A stretch of 64,000 nt of DNA from Komagataeibacter nataicola (GTDB lineage: Bacteria; Pseudomonadota; Alphaproteobacteria; Acetobacterales; Acetobacteraceae): NCBI RefSeq assembly GCF_003207795.1, contig NZ_NIRT01000013.1, positions 26,320 to 90,319 of the forward strand, given 5' to 3'. The first letter of the stretch is position 1. The number at the start of each line of letters is the position of its first letter. The position numbers were made by a program, and so were the translations under genes. Under the pieces are notes generated by a model. It saw only the letters and a list, made by a program, of their open reading frames with translations, did not search any database and was not told where the DNA came from. Positions 61,814-64,000 of the stretch are shown piece by piece.

Positions 61814-62007
61814 TGCGCTATCGCGGTCAGGCCCGGTGATGTGTGTGTTAGCAAGCAGGTTTTTAGAATTCGTCTCATGCGCCATGCGGCGCTTTTGTCA
61901 TCATTTAGCCGCAGGCGCTCAGGAAATCCAGACATCCAGGACATGCTTGAACACACACACCACCACGGGCTTTGGTAAGGCATCGCCTTACAGCGCGATA
62001 GCGCCCC
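61814..62007 (+). repeat. foldback element
   Basis: Left arm TGCGCTATCGCGGTCAGGCC then CGGTGATGTGTGTGTTAGCA; right arm ACACACACCACCACGGGCTT with a GGTAAGGC/GCCTTAC mini-hairpin and GCGCGATAGCGCCCC. Confidence 0.85.
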
Positions 62008-62027
62008 CCTCCCCTGTCATCGGACAT

Positions 62028-62060
62028 AAAAAAAGCCCTTGGCTATCAACCAAAGGCTTT
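62028..62060 (-). terminator. terminator of the 243-residue gene
   Basis: AAGCCCTTGG...CCAAAGGCTT stem with T-run on the minus strand. Confidence 0.85.
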
Positions 62061-62097
62061 CATTCATTACAAATCATTTGCAACCTACATGTTTAAA

Positions 62098-62829
62098 TCA
62101 ATCGCCCAACCGCTCACTGAAGTCCCATGCGCTTGTTTCATCTGCAACCCTGATTGTGAACCAATCAACATCAGCACGTGGTGCCACGGTATCCTTGTGT
62201 TGACCCTTGGTGTGTCTCAGAACAGGGTTCTTTGCATATACAAATGGCTTTCCATCAACACTGATGATTTCATCTGCATCGATGATATGCGTACCAGCAA
62301 CCGTTGCGGTGTCACCAAGCAACTTCCAATCCTTGCCCTTCATCGGGTTTTTGGTTTTTTCAGGAACAATCAACACATCACCTTGACGCCTGGATAACGC
62401 CAAAACATCAGGTTTAACTTTCCACATCCAGCACTGGACCGCATTGACCACACCTTCAGGGGTTTCATTTCGACGGATAGCGCCGTGGATAATGCCTGCT
62501 GAAACAGGATGACGGAATGGTTCGCCATTTTCATTAAAACCACACAAAACATAAGTCTTGCGAACAGTCATATAACTGTTTTTATATTTCCTGAATGCAT
62601 GCCTGATTTGCATGATACCAACACCCTGGTCTGCATCCCATCCATATAAGTCATGATTAATTGCATCCCCCCTACCTTTGCTATCAAAATCACAGAATGT
62701 GTCAGGCAATGCTGGTTTTAGATAATTAATGATATCCTGAACACCACCACCTAATAACTCACCATAATTTCCACGGCTTATATTATTAATAGATAATTTT
62801 GAACGTGTGTCATATCCCTTCTTACTCAT
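62098..62829 (-). CDS. protein of unknown function
   Basis: 243 residues. Mixed alpha/beta, with DFDSKGRGDAINHDLYGWDA near residue 50, VRKTYVLCGFNENGEPFRHP, WKVKPDVLALSRRQGDVLIV and a C-terminal region with RADVDWFTIRVADETSAW. GGAGACC precedes the ATG. Its 3' end carries the same terminator-plus-foldback module as the methyltransferases and PcfJ-like genes, and its 5' region has the shared TTCGAA motif. Function unknown. Confidence 0.65.
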   Translation of the reverse strand: MSKKGYDTRSKLSINNISRGNYGELLGGGVQDIINYLKPALPDTFCDFDSKGRGDAINHDLYGWDADQGVGIMQIRHAFRKYKNSYMTVRKTYVLCGFNENGEPFRHPVSAGIIHGAIRRNETPEGVVNAVQCWMWKVKPDVLALSRRQGDVLIVPEKTKNPMKGKDWKLLGDTATVAGTHIIDADEIISVDGKPFVYAKNPVLRHTKGQHKDTVAPRADVDWFTIRVADETSAWDFSERLGD

Positions 62830-62907
62830 ATCAGGTCTCCTTAATATTCAAGCAATCACCATTGACTACCCCTTACCTTTATTAAATCAAATTCCGTATG
62901 ATAATTG

Positions 62908-62927
62908 CAAGTATTTCGAACATAATA
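62908..62927 (-). promoter_or_regulatory. shared TTCGAA promoter motif, copy 3
   Basis: CAAGTATTTCGAACATAATA with the flanks AATTG and AAAAAAATGTGTTGAC, upstream of the gene at 62829. Confidence 0.5.
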
Positions 62928-62995
62928 AATAAAAAAATGTGTTGACGTTTTATTTCCCATTAAGATAGCGACGTATTTGATAAAAATTAAATGAT

Positions 62996-63028
62996 AAAAA
63001 AGCCCTATGGCTGAACCATAAAGGCTTA
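62996..63028 (-). terminator. terminator at the right-edge PcfJ-like locus
   Basis: AAGCCCTATGG...CCATAAAGGCTT stem with T-run on the minus strand, nearly identical to that at 24232. Confidence 0.85.
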
Positions 63029-63059
63029 ATTGTTTGATATCATGATGACACCTATTGTT

Positions 63060-63160
63060 TCACATAGTCATGGAATATATTTCTTCTTCGGGTTCCTGTT
63101 TTATATTCTGTTCTTTACAGGCATCTAAAAGCATTTGTGTTTCTTCGGGCGTTTCAGATT
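63060..63160 (-). pseudogene. 3'-end remnant of a PcfJ-like gene
   Basis: The minus strand encodes the end of a family member: SETPEETQMLLDACKEQNIK followed by QEPEEEIYSMTM and a stop. It has no upstream start and is in a different frame from the gene to its right. A foldback fragment (63160-63235) separates them. Confidence 0.75.
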
Positions 63161-63235
63161 TCGGACTGATCACCTGCGGCTAAATGCTGATAAAATGAAA
63201 TCCGATATCCAGGATATGAATGAAGACGTATCACC
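63160..63235 (+). repeat. foldback element fragment
   Basis: Contains CACCTGCGGCTAAATG and ATATCCAGGATATGAATGAA followed by GACG, the centre and right-centre of the element. Both outer arms are missing. Confidence 0.65.
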
Positions 63236-64000
63236 ATCCCCAGATTTGCAGGCATCTTTTAGTGTCTGTTTTTCTTCGGGTGTCCTTACTTCACTAATGC
63301 CGTTTTTTTTGGATAAGGGGGTATCTTCGATATAAACAGAACCACCAAAGTCTGCATTTTGTCCTATGGTTGTTAAATTGCTACATAATGCAATTAGGTC
63401 ACCTTCAACTTTATGATTGAATTCGGTTAGATTGTAACATCTTTCAATATGAACAGAACCGCCGAAACTTGCATCTGGTCCAATAGTTATTAAACTACTC
63501 CCCCATGCTTTAAAATCACCACGAACTTTATGATTCCACACTGGTATATGAGTATTAATGATATCAACAGACCCCCCGAACTCGGCATTTGAACCTATGT
63601 TTGTTAAACAACTATAAGATGCTTTAAAACTACCTAAAACCTTATGGTTCCATACTGTTATACATTTACAATTGCTGATATCAACATCTTTTAAAACAAC
63701 ACCTTCTGGTATGTTTTTGATAGCATCTTCACCAAAATACAGTGTGCCATCATTTGATAAGGCATAATTCACATTCATTATACTAATCGATTTAAACTTG
63801 ATATTAGTTTTTGCTACTTTCTTGATGACATCATATCCTAAATATAAACTTCCATCTGTTGATATTGCATAATCTTCACGGATATTAATTCTATCAAACT
63901 CAATACCTTCTTCGGATGCCTGCTTAATATTATCCAATGCAAGATATAAACGACCATCTGCTGAAATAGCATAATCTGCATTACGAATATTAACTTTATC
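63170..64000 (-). CDS. PcfJ-like repeat protein, member 8, truncated 3' end and open at right edge
   Basis: At least 276 residues; the frame continues past the right edge, so the start lies outside. First-type units (YAISADGRLYLALDNIK, YAISTDGSLYLGYDVIK, YALSNDGTLYFGEDAIK) are followed by DAIKNIPEGVVLKDVDI and four second-type repeats (ITVWNHKVLGSFKASYS, NLTEFNHKVEGDLIALCS). The normal C-terminal segment starts (TPLSKKNGISEVRTPEEKQT, LKDACKSG), then runs into a foldback fragment giving a foreign end (SFISWISDFILSAFSRR). The acidic Met-rich tail is therefore lost, though a separate tail remnant follows at 63060. Confidence 0.8.
   Translation of the reverse strand, partial: DKVNIRNADYAISADGRLYLALDNIKQASEEGIEFDRINIREDYAISTDGSLYLGYDVIKKVAKTNIKFKSISIMNVNYALSNDGTLYFGEDAIKNIPEGVVLKDVDISNCKCITVWNHKVLGSFKASYSCLTNIGSNAEFGGSVDIINTHIPVWNHKVRGDFKAWGSSLITIGPDASFGGSVHIERCYNLTEFNHKVEGDLIALCSNLTTIGQNADFGGSVYIEDTPLSKKNGISEVRTPEEKQTLKDACKSGDGDTSSFISWISDFILSAFSRR

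Noticed and set aside
24038..62007. Foldbacks as true integron attC sites
   Set aside because: The arms contain GTTAGCA and TGCTAAC but not the GTTRRRY/RYYYAAC boxes, the elements are longer and more symmetric than attC sites, and no tyrosine integrase is seen. Only the cassette-like layout is retained as a finding.

Overview
The window is a 64 kb piece of a large, AT-rich conjugative plasmid (or integrated conjugative element). It most resembles elements from an alphaproteobacterium, possibly an acetic acid bacterium. That placement is inferred from the mix of a MobF relaxase, Dot/Icm (IncI-like) transfer proteins, Flp-type pilin-like proteins and a TumE toxin module; no chromosomal marker, rRNA or tRNA is visible. 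Ribosome binding sites are strong throughout, either AGGAGG or unusual runs of G (AAGGGGGG). Genes run off both edges.

Layout. 1-4.8 kb: a helically spaced array of ACGTTA motifs, a ribbon-helix-helix accessory protein and the relaxase/helicase. 4.8-6.6 kb: non-coding, with the first copy (A) of a roughly 0.9 kb composite repeat. 6.7-14.7 kb: a pilin-like gene, a TOPRIM primase, an AAA+ ATPase and small membrane proteins. 14.8-18.7 kb: an operon of DotA/TraY and three small membrane proteins. 19-22 kb: an HTH protein, composite copy B and a membrane-anchored trypsin-like protease. 22-31 kb and 37-46 kb: an expanded family of PcfJ-like repeat proteins mixed with DNA methyltransferases. 31.3-33.2 kb: a repeat-rich non-coding block before an Fe-S-type helicase, the best candidate for a replication origin here. 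40-42 kb: a less AT-rich patch with a zinc-ribbon protein and a D12 adenine methyltransferase. 48 kb: a TumE toxin/HTH antitoxin pair, then composite copy C. 49.7-56.4 kb: secreted and coiled-coil proteins plus the DotL/TrbC coupling protein. 56.8-59.9 kb: two pilin-like/periplasmic partner pairs. 60-64 kb: small accessory genes and a rearranged PcfJ-like gene at the right edge.

How it may work together. The relaxase, accessory protein, coupling protein and DotA are transfer functions. The primase and orphan methyltransferases would help the incoming strand become double-stranded and escape restriction. Many PcfJ-like proteins, the primase, the relaxase and a coiled-coil protein beside DotL end in a similar acidic, Ser/Thr/Met-rich tail. 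That suggests, without proof, that they are all exported by the same type IVB machine.

The most unusual features are these. (1) A heptanucleotide tandem repeat of 11 copies sits in the leader of a pilin-like gene and puts it out of frame; 10 copies would restore it, so the gene looks phase-variable and currently OFF. (2) A recurrent 3' module, a terminator followed by a 175-200 bp foldback element, follows at least eight minus-strand genes of unrelated function at nearly constant distance, giving a cassette-like layout with no integrase in view. (3) Three composite non-coding repeats and two reverse-oriented fragments share a conserved hairpin.
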